DNA of 64,000 nt, taken from NCBI RefSeq assembly GCF_014650175.1, contig NZ_BMUL01000001.1, positions 228,013-292,012 of the forward strand, in the 5' to 3' direction. Made by a program: the position numbers and the translations under genes. Under the pieces are notes generated by a model. That model was given only the letters and a program-made list of their open reading frames with translations, made no database searches and was not told the DNA's origin. The stretch is from Streptomyces termitum. Lineage in GTDB: Bacteria > Actinomycetota > Actinomycetes > Streptomycetales > Streptomycetaceae. Positions 8,653 to 21,689 of the stretch are shown one piece after another (position 1 is the stretch's first letter; every line of letters starts with the position of its first letter).

Positions 8653-11631
8653 GTGACCCCGCAGAGCACCGTCCGCAGACCCGAGCCACCACCGGCCGCC
8701 GGCCTCCCGGGGACGGGGCGCCGCCCGCTGGCGTACCTCCTCGTGCTGGCGCTGGCCCTCGGCCTGGCGGTGACGGGCGGCCTGGTGACGGGCGCGAGCC
8801 CCGCCGCGGCCGCCCCGCCGACCGTCGGGCGCGTCTACCTCCAGAACGTCCTCAACGGGTACGCGATCTCCGCCGACTACGGCGGCACGCCCAAGACCAC
8901 GCGCCCCCAGGGCGACGAGAAGCACCAGCAGTGGGAGTTCCGGCAGCTCCCCGGGAACAACACGTACCAGATCAAGAACTCCACCCGCACCGACGCCTGC
9001 CTCGGCCGCAACGGCGACATGGAGGGCTTCACCCCGTCCCCGGTGGTCCGGCCCTGCGACGCGTACGCCACCGACTGGGTCCTGGAGTCGATCGGGCCCG
9101 AGCGCTACCGCCTCAAGGTCCCCTCGACCGGCGTGCCGCTGGTCGGCGCGCCCGCCGGGGACAACGCGTCCGAGCTGACCCTCGGCACGGGGGCGGAGAA
9201 CCGGCGCGACGAGTGGTACGTCATCCCGGCCGACGTGGTCGCCGAGCAGAAGCACCCGATGCCCGCCGACCCGCGGCTGGACCAGAAGACCTTCCTCACC
9301 GCCCACAACTCCTTCGTCAACGACGAGGACGACCCGATCCGCGACGTCGCGACCAACCAGCCGCACTCCATCGCGCGCCAGCTGGAGGACGGCGTCGAGG
9401 CGCTGATGCTCGACACCCGCTTCCACGACGGGCAGGTCCGGCTCTGCCACAACTCCTGCGGCCCCGGGCAGCAGACGCTGGTCAGCGCCCTACAGACCGT
9501 CACCTCGTTCATGAAGCGCCCGGGCAACGAGAAGAAGATCATCACCCTGTTCCTGGAGGACTACACCGAGCCCTTCCAGCTGAAGGCCGCCCTGGCCCAG
9601 GTCCCCGCCGTCGCCGAACTTGTCTACAACCCCGAGACGTCGGGCGTCCGGTCGAAGGGCTGGCCCCGCCTCAGCGAGATGACCGACCGGCGACTGCTGA
9701 TCTTCTCGGACAGAAACCAGCTGCTGGAGGCCGACGGCGTCATGTTCGGCCAGGACTGGACGGTCGAGAACCACTGGTCCATGGGACCGGGCCTGGGCAA
9801 CTCCGACTGGAACTGCCGCAGCCGCTGGCCGGCGATCCCGCTCAGCCTGGAGAAGGGCGACCGGGAGGTCTACGTCGAGGCGACACAGACGTGGGAGAGG
9901 GAGAAGTTCAACCGGCTGTTCGTGATGAACCACTTCCGCGACGCCCCCCTCTCCCCCACCTACACCAACGACAACAGCAAGGTCCTCAACCGGGCCGAGC
10001 GGTTCTGCACCCCCGCCGCCCGCAAGAAGCCCACCTACCTCGCGGTCGACCAGTACAAGGACGGCGACCCCGCCCCGCTGGCCTCCGTCGCCCAGCTGAA
10101 CACCTACACCTACAACGGCAGCGACCTCCAGGACGCCGAGCCGGGCGGCCCGATGCAGCCCGGCGAGTGGAACACCCCCCGGCTCGCGGTGATGCCGCTC
10201 GGCGACTCGATCACCCTCGGCGTCGGCAGCACCACCCGCACCGGCTACCGCCCCGGACTCGCCGCCCGGCTCGCCGGCCGCGCCACCTCGCTGGAGTTCG
10301 TCGGCAGCCTCCAGGACCCCGACGGCACCCGCCACGAAGGCCATTCCGGCTGGCGCATCGACCAGCTGGCGGCCGGGATCGACGGCTGGATGGCGACGGC
10401 CCGGCCCAACGTGGTGCTGCTCCACATCGGCACCAACGACATGAACCGGAACTACCAGGTCGGCACCGCCACCCAGCGGCTCGGCGGCCTCGTCGACCAG
10501 ATCCACGCCGCCTCCCCCGACACCGCGATCGTGCTGGCCTCCCTGGTGCCCGCCACCGACCCCGCGGTCCAGGCCCGGGTCGACGCGTACAACAACGCCC
10601 TGCCCGGCCTGGTCGCCTCCCGCACCGCGCTCGGCTACCGCATCACCCAGGTCGGCATGGGGGCGCTGACCACCGCCGACCTCAACGACGACCTCCACCC
10701 CAACAACGCCGGCTACACGAAGATGGCCGACGCCTTCCTGGGCGGCATCGAGACGGTCGTCCGCAAGGGCTGGGTCAAGGAGTTCGTCGACGTCCGGCCC
10801 GCGCCGCCGGCCCGCGCCACCGCCGGTGACTACGACGTCGACATCGACGGCGACGGCCGCGCCGACTACCTCGCGGTCGACGCCAACGGCGCCGTCCGCG
10901 CCTGGCGCAACACCGGCCTCGGCAGCTGGGAGGCGCTCGGCTACATCGCCTCCGGCTCCAGCGCCTGGACCGGCGGCCAGGTCCGCTTCGCCGACGTCGA
11001 CGGCGACGGCCGCGCCGACTACCTCGTCCTCGACGGCAACGGCGCCGTCCGCGCCTACCTCAACCGGGGCGGCGACGGCCGCGGCGGCTGGGTCCAGCAG
11101 GGCGTCATCGCCACCGGCTCCAGCGCCTGGACCGGCAGCCAGGTCCGCTTCGCCGACATCGACGGCGACGCCCGCGCCGACTACCTCGTCCTCGACGCCA
11201 ACGGCGCCGTCCGCGCCTGGCGCAGCACCGCCCTCGGCAGCTGGGAGGAGCTGGGCTACATCGCCTCCGGCTCCAGCGCCTGGAGCGCCGACCGGGTCCG
11301 CTTCGCCGACATCGGCGGCGACGGCCGCGCCGACTACCTCGTCCTGGACGAGAACGGCGCCGTCCGCGCCTTCGTCAACCAGGGCGGCAACGGCCGGGGC
11401 GGCTGGCAGGAGCTGGGCTACATCGCCTCCGGCTCCAGCGCCTGGACCGCCGACCAGGTCCGCTTCGCGGACGTCGGCGGCGACGCCCGCGCCGACTACC
11501 TGGTGCTGGAGGCCGACGGCTCCCTCCAGGCCTTCGTCGGCAGCACCGACGCGGCCGGCACCATCCGCTGGGCCGCCCCGCAGGTGATCGCCACCGGCGT
11601 CGGCGCCCCCGCGCACGAGATCCACATCTGA
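8653..11631 (+). CDS. Secreted ricin-like / PI-PLC-X / SGNH hydrolase / FG-GAP multidomain protein
   Basis: Protein of 992 residues. Order: signal peptide (about 20-55, ending ASPAAAA); a ricin-like lectin region (about 58-195); a PI-PLC X-type domain (about 205-500) with catalytic His218 in HNSF, an LMLD segment with Asp near 253 and a second His near 265 in LCHNSC; an SGNH esterase (about 512-700) with GDSI (517-520), GTND (594-597) and DDLHPNNAGY (about 680-689); then five FG-GAP-like repeats (about 728-970) with D-x-DGD-x-RADY calcium-loop motifs. The GTG at 8653 follows GGAGGG at 8640-8645; the ATG at 8638 is a poorer choice. It probably acts outside the cell on lipids or acylated glycans. 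A paralogue of the N-terminal half lies at 50237-53584. Confidence 0.85.
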   Translation: MTPQSTVRRPEPPPAAGLPGTGRRPLAYLLVLALALGLAVTGGLVTGASPAAAAPPTVGRVYLQNVLNGYAISADYGGTPKTTRPQGDEKHQQWEFRQLPGNNTYQIKNSTRTDACLGRNGDMEGFTPSPVVRPCDAYATDWVLESIGPERYRLKVPSTGVPLVGAPAGDNASELTLGTGAENRRDEWYVIPADVVAEQKHPMPADPRLDQKTFLTAHNSFVNDEDDPIRDVATNQPHSIARQLEDGVEALMLDTRFHDGQVRLCHNSCGPGQQTLVSALQTVTSFMKRPGNEKKIITLFLEDYTEPFQLKAALAQVPAVAELVYNPETSGVRSKGWPRLSEMTDRRLLIFSDRNQLLEADGVMFGQDWTVENHWSMGPGLGNSDWNCRSRWPAIPLSLEKGDREVYVEATQTWEREKFNRLFVMNHFRDAPLSPTYTNDNSKVLNRAERFCTPAARKKPTYLAVDQYKDGDPAPLASVAQLNTYTYNGSDLQDAEPGGPMQPGEWNTPRLAVMPLGDSITLGVGSTTRTGYRPGLAARLAGRATSLEFVGSLQDPDGTRHEGHSGWRIDQLAAGIDGWMATARPNVVLLHIGTNDMNRNYQVGTATQRLGGLVDQIHAASPDTAIVLASLVPATDPAVQARVDAYNNALPGLVASRTALGYRITQVGMGALTTADLNDDLHPNNAGYTKMADAFLGGIETVVRKGWVKEFVDVRPAPPARATAGDYDVDIDGDGRADYLAVDANGAVRAWRNTGLGSWEALGYIASGSSAWTGGQVRFADVDGDGRADYLVLDGNGAVRAYLNRGGDGRGGWVQQGVIATGSSAWTGSQVRFADIDGDARADYLVLDANGAVRAWRSTALGSWEELGYIASGSSAWSADRVRFADIGGDGRADYLVLDENGAVRAFVNQGGNGRGGWQELGYIASGSSAWTADQVRFADVGGDARADYLVLEADGSLQAFVGSTDAAGTIRWAAPQVIATGVGAPAHEIHI

Positions 11632-11663
11632 GTCGGGGCGCCGGGCGCCCCGACGACGGCGAC

Positions 11664-11693
11664 GGCCGCCGCCCGCACGAGCGGGCGTCGGCC
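11664..11693. terminator. Hairpin between the PI-PLC/SGNH gene and the convergent aldo-keto reductase
   Basis: Arms 11664-11676 and 11681-11693 (13 bases each, one mismatch, loop ACGA) lie in the 90-base convergent gap and could end both transcripts. Confidence 0.6.
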
Positions 11694-11721
11694 GTCGGCC
11701 GTGCCGGGCCCGGTCGTGTGC

Positions 11722-12711
11722 CTACCAGGCGAAGGCCTCCGGGGACGGGCCGGGGCCGGGGAAGATCTCGTCGAGTCCGGTCAGCAGTTCCTCGGAGAGT
11801 TCCAGTTCCAGCGCGCGCAGGGCGCCGGAGAGCTGTTCCGGGGTGCGCGGGCCGACGATCGGTCCGGTCACGCCGGGCCGGGTGAGGAGCCAGGCGAGGC
11901 CGACCTCGCCGGGGGCGAGCCCGTGCTTGTCGAGCAGGTCCTCGTACGCCTGGAAGCGGGCCCGCACCGCCGGGTCGGCGAGGCTCTCCGCCGCCCGGCC
12001 CTCGGTACGGCGCTTGCCCCCGGCCTCCTTCTTCAGGACACCGCCGAGGAGCCCGCCGTGCAGCGGCGACCAGGGAATGACCCCGAGGCCGTACTCCTGC
12101 GCGGCCGGGATCACCTCCATCTCGGCGCGCCGCTCGAAGAGGTTGTAGAGGCACTGCTCGCTGACCAGGCCGACCATGCCGCGCCGGGCGGCGGCCTCGT
12201 TGGCCTGGGCGATCTTGTAGCCGGGGAAGTTGGACGAACCGGCGTAGAGGATCTTGCCCTGCCGGATCAGGACGTCGACCGCCTGCCAGATCTCGTCGAA
12301 GGGGGTGCTCCGGTCGACGTGGTGGAACTGGTACAGGTCGATGTAGTCGGTGCCGAGGCGCTTGAGACTGGCGTCGACCGCGCGGCGGATGTTCAGCGCC
12401 GAGAGCTTGTCGTGGTTGGGCCAGGTCTCGCCGTCCCGGTGCATCGACCCGTAGACCTTGGTGGCGAGGACCGTCTTCTCCCGGCGGCCACCGCCCTGGG
12501 CGAACCAGGAGCCGATGATCTCCTCGGTACGGCCCTTGTTCTCGCCCCACCCATACACGTTGGCGGTGTCGAAGAAGTTGAGGCCCGCGTCGAGCGCCGC
12601 GTCCATGATGGCGTGGCTGGTGGGCTCGTCGGTCTGCGGTCCGAAGTTCATCGTGCCGAGGACGAGGCGGCTGACCTTGAGTCCGGTGCGTCCGAGCTGC
12701 GTGTACTTCAT
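11722..12711 (-). CDS. Aldo-keto reductase
   Basis: Protein of 329 residues with the AKR TIM-barrel tetrad visible: Asp48 and Tyr53 in FFDTANVYG, Lys85 in LATKVYG and His130 in DLYQFHHVD. It is an NADPH-dependent carbonyl reductase of the YajO/general-stress type; the substrate cannot be read from sequence. It is monocistronic and starts with the ATG at 12711, 70 bases downstream of the SGNH hydrolase that is read in the same direction. Confidence 0.9.
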   Translation of the reverse strand: MKYTQLGRTGLKVSRLVLGTMNFGPQTDEPTSHAIMDAALDAGLNFFDTANVYGWGENKGRTEEIIGSWFAQGGGRREKTVLATKVYGSMHRDGETWPNHDKLSALNIRRAVDASLKRLGTDYIDLYQFHHVDRSTPFDEIWQAVDVLIRQGKILYAGSSNFPGYKIAQANEAAARRGMVGLVSEQCLYNLFERRAEMEVIPAAQEYGLGVIPWSPLHGGLLGGVLKKEAGGKRRTEGRAAESLADPAVRARFQAYEDLLDKHGLAPGEVGLAWLLTRPGVTGPIVGPRTPEQLSGALRALELELSEELLTGLDEIFPGPGPSPEAFAW

Positions 12712-12781
12712 GGGTCACCATCCCACTCGTTGGAGTCCGCTCGAAGCAAGGGCGTACCGCCCGGGGCGCCCCGTCCGGCCC

Positions 12782-13465
12782 CTACCCCTCCCGGTAGGGG
12801 CCGCCCAGGGCCCACGCCTGGTGCATCGCGTCGGCGAAGGCCGCCGCCAGTTTGTGTTCGCCGGACGGGCTCGGGTGGGTGCCGTCGTAGGTGTCGGTCC
12901 GCAGGTCGTACGTGTCGGGGACGGTGGCGAGGAGCAGCGGGGAGGCCGCCTCGTCGAGGTCGGCGACGGCCTTCGCGAGGAGGTCGTTGAAGCGGGCGCA
13001 CTCGGCGGCGAAGGCGGGGTCGTAGCCGGCCCGGACGTTCGGGATGACGGGCAGCAGCACCATCCGCACGCGCGGGTTCGCGGCGCGGGCGGCGGCGACG
13101 AAGGCCCGGACGTTCTCCTCGGTCTGGTCGCCGTTGGTGTAGAAGCCGAGGTCGATCAGGCCGAGCGAGACGAGGAGCACGTCGGCGCGGGTCGCGGTGA
13201 CGGTCTCGCCGATGACCGGGGCCATGTGGAGCCAGCCCTCGCCCCAGCCCGCGAGGTGGCGGCGGGCGGCGGGCGGGAAGTCCGGGTCCGCGTAGTCCTG
13301 CGGGTCGCCCGCCTCGCCCTCCGGGACGTACAGGCCGTCGCGCGGGCCGACGACCGCGTACCCGCCGGGCAGGACCGCCTCCAGGTGCCGCCACATGCGG
13401 TGCCGCCAGGTCCAGTCGCCGGCGCGTCCGATGGTCATGCTGTCGCCGACGAACAGAAAACGCAT
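12782..13465 (-). CDS. SGNH/GDSL-family hydrolase
   Basis: Protein of 227 residues starting MRFLFVGDSMTIG. The nucleophile block is GDSM (8-11) and the catalytic Asp/His block is THPSPSGEH near 200. There is no signal peptide, so it is likely cytoplasmic. It is an esterase or lipase of unknown substrate. The start at 13465 was preferred to a longer frame because the conserved GDS strand begins at once and a GGGAAAG sequence precedes it. It is divergent from the secreted propeller gene, with 79 bases between the starts. Confidence 0.85.
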   Translation of the reverse strand: MRFLFVGDSMTIGRAGDWTWRHRMWRHLEAVLPGGYAVVGPRDGLYVPEGEAGDPQDYADPDFPPAARRHLAGWGEGWLHMAPVIGETVTATRADVLLVSLGLIDLGFYTNGDQTEENVRAFVAAARAANPRVRMVLLPVIPNVRAGYDPAFAAECARFNDLLAKAVADLDEAASPLLLATVPDTYDLRTDTYDGTHPSPSGEHKLAAAFADAMHQAWALGGPYREG

Positions 13466-13544
13466 GCGCCCATCTTTCCCGACCCCGCCGCCGCCCACGA
13501 CGTGACCCCCGCCACGGGCGCGGGGCACGTGGCAGGCTGGGGGG

Positions 13545-14576
13545 ATGCGTAGTGTTCCGCGTCTGCTGCGGGGGGCCGGGGCGGCCGCCGCCCTCGTCCT
13601 CCTGGTGCCCCTGCCCGCCCACGCGCGGGAGGCGCCGCCGGACCGGGACTTCACGATCGGGGACGCGCGGATCGACGAGTCCAGCGGGCTCGCGGCGAGC
13701 GTGCGGCACCCGGGCGTCTACTGGACCCACAACGACCAGGACGAGCCCCGGATCTACGCGGTGGACTCCCGGACCGGGAAGACCGTCGCGACCGTCACCA
13801 TGGCGGGCGTCGGTACGCCCCGCGACATGGAGGCGATCTCCATCGGCCCCGACGGCGACCTCTACGTCGGCGACATCGGGGACAACCTGGACGGCTCCTG
13901 GGACCACGTCTGGATCTACCGCTTCCCCGAGCCCGAGGTGCTGAAGGACCAGACGGTCAGGGCCACCCAGTACGTCGTGAAGTACGCCGACGGGCCCCGG
14001 AACGCCGAGGCGCTGATGGTCCATCCGAAGACCGGCCGGGTCTACATCGCCAGCAAGAACCAGGGCGGCGGGGGCCTCTACGCCGGGCCCGAGCGCCTCT
14101 CCTCCTCCGGCACCAACACCTTCCGCCGCGTCGGGGAGGTCCCCTGGGTGACGGACGGCGCCTTCTCCCCGGACGGCGAACGGCTGGTGCTGCGCGGCTA
14201 CTTCAGCGCCAAGGAGTACGGCTGGAAGGACGGCCGCCTCGACGGCGACGGCGTCCCGGTCGGGGCGCCCTTCCAGGGGCAGGCGGAGTCGGTGACGTAC
14301 ACCCGCGACGGCACGGCCTTCATGTTCGGCTCCGAGGGGCGCGGCAGCCGGGTGGTGCGGGTCGAGCGGGAGGCGGCCCGGCCCGGGGAGGAGCCGCCGG
14401 GGACGCCGGGCGCCACCGGCCCGTCCGCCGGTGCCTCCGGCGGGCCCTCCGCCGCCGGGGAGTCCGGCGCGGACTCCGGCACGCCGAAGGGCAGCGCCAC
14501 CACCGGCTTCCTCGTCCTCGCCGGCGCCGCCGCCCTCTTCCTGGGCGTCAAGCGGCTGCGGCGGCGCGGCGACTGA
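13545..14576 (+). CDS. Secreted, membrane-anchored beta-propeller-like protein of unknown function
   Basis: Protein of 343 residues. An N-terminal signal peptide (about 1-27, PLPAHA cleavage site) is followed by a region (30-275) rich in short beta-strand motifs such as DGDLYVGDIGDN, TGRVYIASKN and DGAFSPDGERLVLRG that look like propeller blades. A low-complexity Gly/Ser/Pro/Ala spacer (about 280-320), one membrane helix (about 323-338) and a basic tail (KRLRRRGD) follow. This topology places the propeller outside, tethered by the C-terminus; there is no LPxTG signal. Function unknown. Confidence 0.75.
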   Translation: MRSVPRLLRGAGAAAALVLLVPLPAHAREAPPDRDFTIGDARIDESSGLAASVRHPGVYWTHNDQDEPRIYAVDSRTGKTVATVTMAGVGTPRDMEAISIGPDGDLYVGDIGDNLDGSWDHVWIYRFPEPEVLKDQTVRATQYVVKYADGPRNAEALMVHPKTGRVYIASKNQGGGGLYAGPERLSSSGTNTFRRVGEVPWVTDGAFSPDGERLVLRGYFSAKEYGWKDGRLDGDGVPVGAPFQGQAESVTYTRDGTAFMFGSEGRGSRVVRVEREAARPGEEPPGTPGATGPSAGASGGPSAAGESGADSGTPKGSATTGFLVLAGAAALFLGVKRLRRRGD

Positions 14577-14651
14577 CCCGCCCGCGCGCGCGGCGAAAGA
14601 GGCGCCGCGCCCGCGCGCGATGGCGGGAGCCCGCCCGCGCCCGTGTACGGC

Positions 14652-14686
14652 GAAGGGGCCCGGCGGGTGAACCGCCGGGCCCCTTC
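14652..14686. terminator. Bidirectional terminator between the propeller gene and serC
   Basis: A perfect 15-base stem (14652-14666 with 14672-14686, loop GTGAA) lies 18 bases before the serC stop codon and 75 bases after the propeller gene, serving both convergent units. Confidence 0.8.
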
Positions 14687-14704
14687 GGGGTGTTCGGGAG
14701 CCGG

Positions 14705-19710
<5,006 letters not shown>

Positions 19711-19757
19711 ATCGGTGGATGAGCCGGTCCGACGGCGGACCGGGGAGGAGCGGTGGC

Positions 19758-20729
19758 GTGAACAGCCAGGTCAAGGAGATGGCCCCGGTGGTCTCCGGCG
19801 GTACGGCTCCGAGCGCGCCGGGCGCGCGTGCGGGCACGGCCCCGGCCGCGCCGGGCGGGCGCCGGGGCGGGCTGGGGCCCGTCGCGCTCGTCGTCGCCGG
19901 CGGGCTCTCCGTCCAGTTCGGCTCGGCCGTCGCCGTCCTGCTGATGCCCCGGGCCGGCGCCCTCGGCGTCGTCACCCTGCGGCTGGTCCTCGCCGCCCTC
20001 GTCCTGCTGCTGGTCTGCCGGCCGAAGGTCCGCGGCTACGGCCGCGCCGACTGGGGCACCGTCGTCGCCTTCGGCACCGCCATGGCGGGCATGAACATCC
20101 TCTTCTACCAGGCCCTCGACCGGATCCCGCTGGGCGTCGCCGTCACCCTGGAGGTGCTCGGCCCGCTCGCGCTCTCCGTCATCGCCTCCCGGCGGCTCGT
20201 CAACCTCCTGTGGGCCGGTCTCGCCCTCGGCGGCGTCGCCCTCCTCGGCGGCGGCGGCTTCGACCGGCTCGACCCGCTCGGCGCGGGCTTCGCGCTCGGC
20301 GCGGGCGCCATGTGGGCCACGTACATCGTCTTCAGCGCGCGCACCGGGCGCCGCTTCCCCAAGGCCGACGGGCTGGCCCTCGCGATGGCCTTCGGCGCGG
20401 TCCTCAGCCTGCCGCTGGGCATCGCCGAGGCGGGCGGCGCGCTCGTCGTGCCCACCACCGTCGCGCTGGGCCTCGGCGTCGCCCTGCTCTCCTCGGTGCT
20501 GCCGTACACGCTCGAACTGCTCGCCCTGCGCCGGCTGCCCGCCCCGACCTTCGCCGTCCTGATGAGCCTGGAGCCCGCCATCGCGGCCGGCGCGGGCCTC
20601 CTCGTCCTGCACCAGGCGCTCTCGCCCACCGACGGCCTCGCCATCGCCCTCGTCATCGCCGCGAGCGTCGGCGCGGTCCGCACCCAGACGGCGCGGACCG
20701 GCGGTCCGGGTCAGCGGACGACGTCGTAG
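19758..20729 (+). CDS. EamA-family (DMT) transporter
   Basis: Protein of 323 residues with ten hydrophobic segments arranged as two EamA repeats. Motifs include GVVTLRLVLAALVLL, PLGVAVTLEVLGPLA and LPAPTFAVLMSLEPAIAAGAGLL, similar to RhtA-type amino-acid exporters. The N-terminal ~35 residues are Ala/Gly/Pro-rich and cytoplasmic. The GTG at 19758 follows GGGGAGGAG at 19742-19750; an ATG at 19719 has no ribosome-binding site. It probably exports threonine, homoserine or a related metabolite under control of the divergent LysR. The 3' end overlaps the convergent reductase by 19 bases. Confidence 0.88.
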   Translation: MNSQVKEMAPVVSGGTAPSAPGARAGTAPAAPGGRRGGLGPVALVVAGGLSVQFGSAVAVLLMPRAGALGVVTLRLVLAALVLLLVCRPKVRGYGRADWGTVVAFGTAMAGMNILFYQALDRIPLGVAVTLEVLGPLALSVIASRRLVNLLWAGLALGGVALLGGGGFDRLDPLGAGFALGAGAMWATYIVFSARTGRRFPKADGLALAMAFGAVLSLPLGIAEAGGALVVPTTVALGLGVALLSSVLPYTLELLALRRLPAPTFAVLMSLEPAIAAGAGLLVLHQALSPTDGLAIALVIAASVGAVRTQTARTGGPGQRTTS

Positions 20730-21283
20730 ACCTGCTTCTGGACGCCGTTCGGGTACGCCTCGTGCTCGGTCAGCCGGAGCTTCTGGGCGTCCTTGTCGGT
20801 GGCGCTGAAGAGCCGCTTGCCGGCGCCGAGGAGCAGCGGGAAGACCAGCAGGTGGTAGCGGTCGATCAGGCCGGCGTCGGACAGCGCGCGGTTCAGCGAG
20901 GCGCTGCCGTGCAGGATGACCGGGCCGCCGTCGGTCTCCTTCAGGGCGGCGACCTCGTCCACCGAGCGCAGGATCGTGGTCGGCCCCCAGTCGTCGACGA
21001 GGGCGTCCTCGGCGAGGGTGGTGGAGACGACGTACTTCGGCATCTCCTTGTAGCCGGCGAAGTCGGCCATGCCGGGCCACACGGGGCTGAACGCCTCGTA
21101 GCTGACGCGGCCGAGCAGCATCGCGGTGGCCTCCTCCTGCTCGCGGCCCTTGATCTCGAACGCCTCCGGCAGGAACGCGACGTCCTTGAAGGTCCAGCCG
21201 GAGTTGCGGTAGCCGGGTTCGCCGCCGGGGGCCTCGACGACGCCGTCGAGGGAGACGAAGGCGGAGCTGATGAGCGTGCGCAT
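20711..21283 (-). CDS. RibD C-terminal-like dihydrofolate reductase family protein
   Basis: Protein of 190 residues. It begins MRTLISSAFVSLDGVVEAPGG, has LLGRVSYEAFSPVWP near 56-70, the NADPH-binding stretch GGPVILHGSASLNRAL and FPLLLGAGKRLF near 148-159, all typical of the stand-alone RibD_C/YwjB reductases. It is a cytoplasmic NADPH-dependent reductase with unknown substrate. Its 3' end overlaps the EamA gene tail to tail. Confidence 0.9.
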   Translation of the reverse strand: MRTLISSAFVSLDGVVEAPGGEPGYRNSGWTFKDVAFLPEAFEIKGREQEEATAMLLGRVSYEAFSPVWPGMADFAGYKEMPKYVVSTTLAEDALVDDWGPTTILRSVDEVAALKETDGGPVILHGSASLNRALSDAGLIDRYHLLVFPLLLGAGKRLFSATDKDAQKLRLTEHEAYPNGVQKQVYDVVR

Positions 21284-21354
21284 GGCGGGGACCTCGGTTC
21301 CTGGGGGCCGGTGGTGTCGCGTTCATGATCTAGGACCGGGGCCGGGCCGGAAAC

Positions 21355-21558
21355 TCATCGCTCCCGGGTGTCCCCGTCCGAACGTCCTTCTCCGGCGCGG
21401 TCCTTGCGGCCGGGGCCGCGCCACGCCGCGTACAGGCCGGAGACCGCCACGGTGACCGTGGTCAGGGTCGCCGGATCGGTGCCGCGCAGCACCAGGGCGG
21501 CGGCGGTGGCGAGGACGGCGAGGAAGACGACGAGGTCGGCGGTGCGGGGCTGGGGCAC
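21355..21558 (-). CDS. Small membrane protein, two spans
   Basis: A GTG at 21558 follows AAGGAG with 6-bp spacing on the minus strand and opens a 67-codon frame. It has two hydrophobic helices (about 7-24 and 30-45) and a basic, polar tail (GPGRKDRAGEG...). No known family is recognised. It is divergent from the HTH/coiled-coil gene at 21690 (131-base gap) and follows no obvious operon. Confidence 0.65.
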   Translation of the reverse strand: MPQPRTADLVVFLAVLATAAALVLRGTDPATLTTVTVAVSGLYAAWRGPGRKDRAGEGRSDGDTRER

Positions 21559-21689
21559 GGGGGCTCCTTGTCCGGTTTCCGGTGTGCGGAGGGGTCTCCT
21601 GGGCCAGACTCGCGGGGGAGCGGGGTGCTGCGGCAGGTGCAGCGGTGCTGCGGGCGAACCGGCAGCACCCGCCGGGAGGAGGCGGGGCG

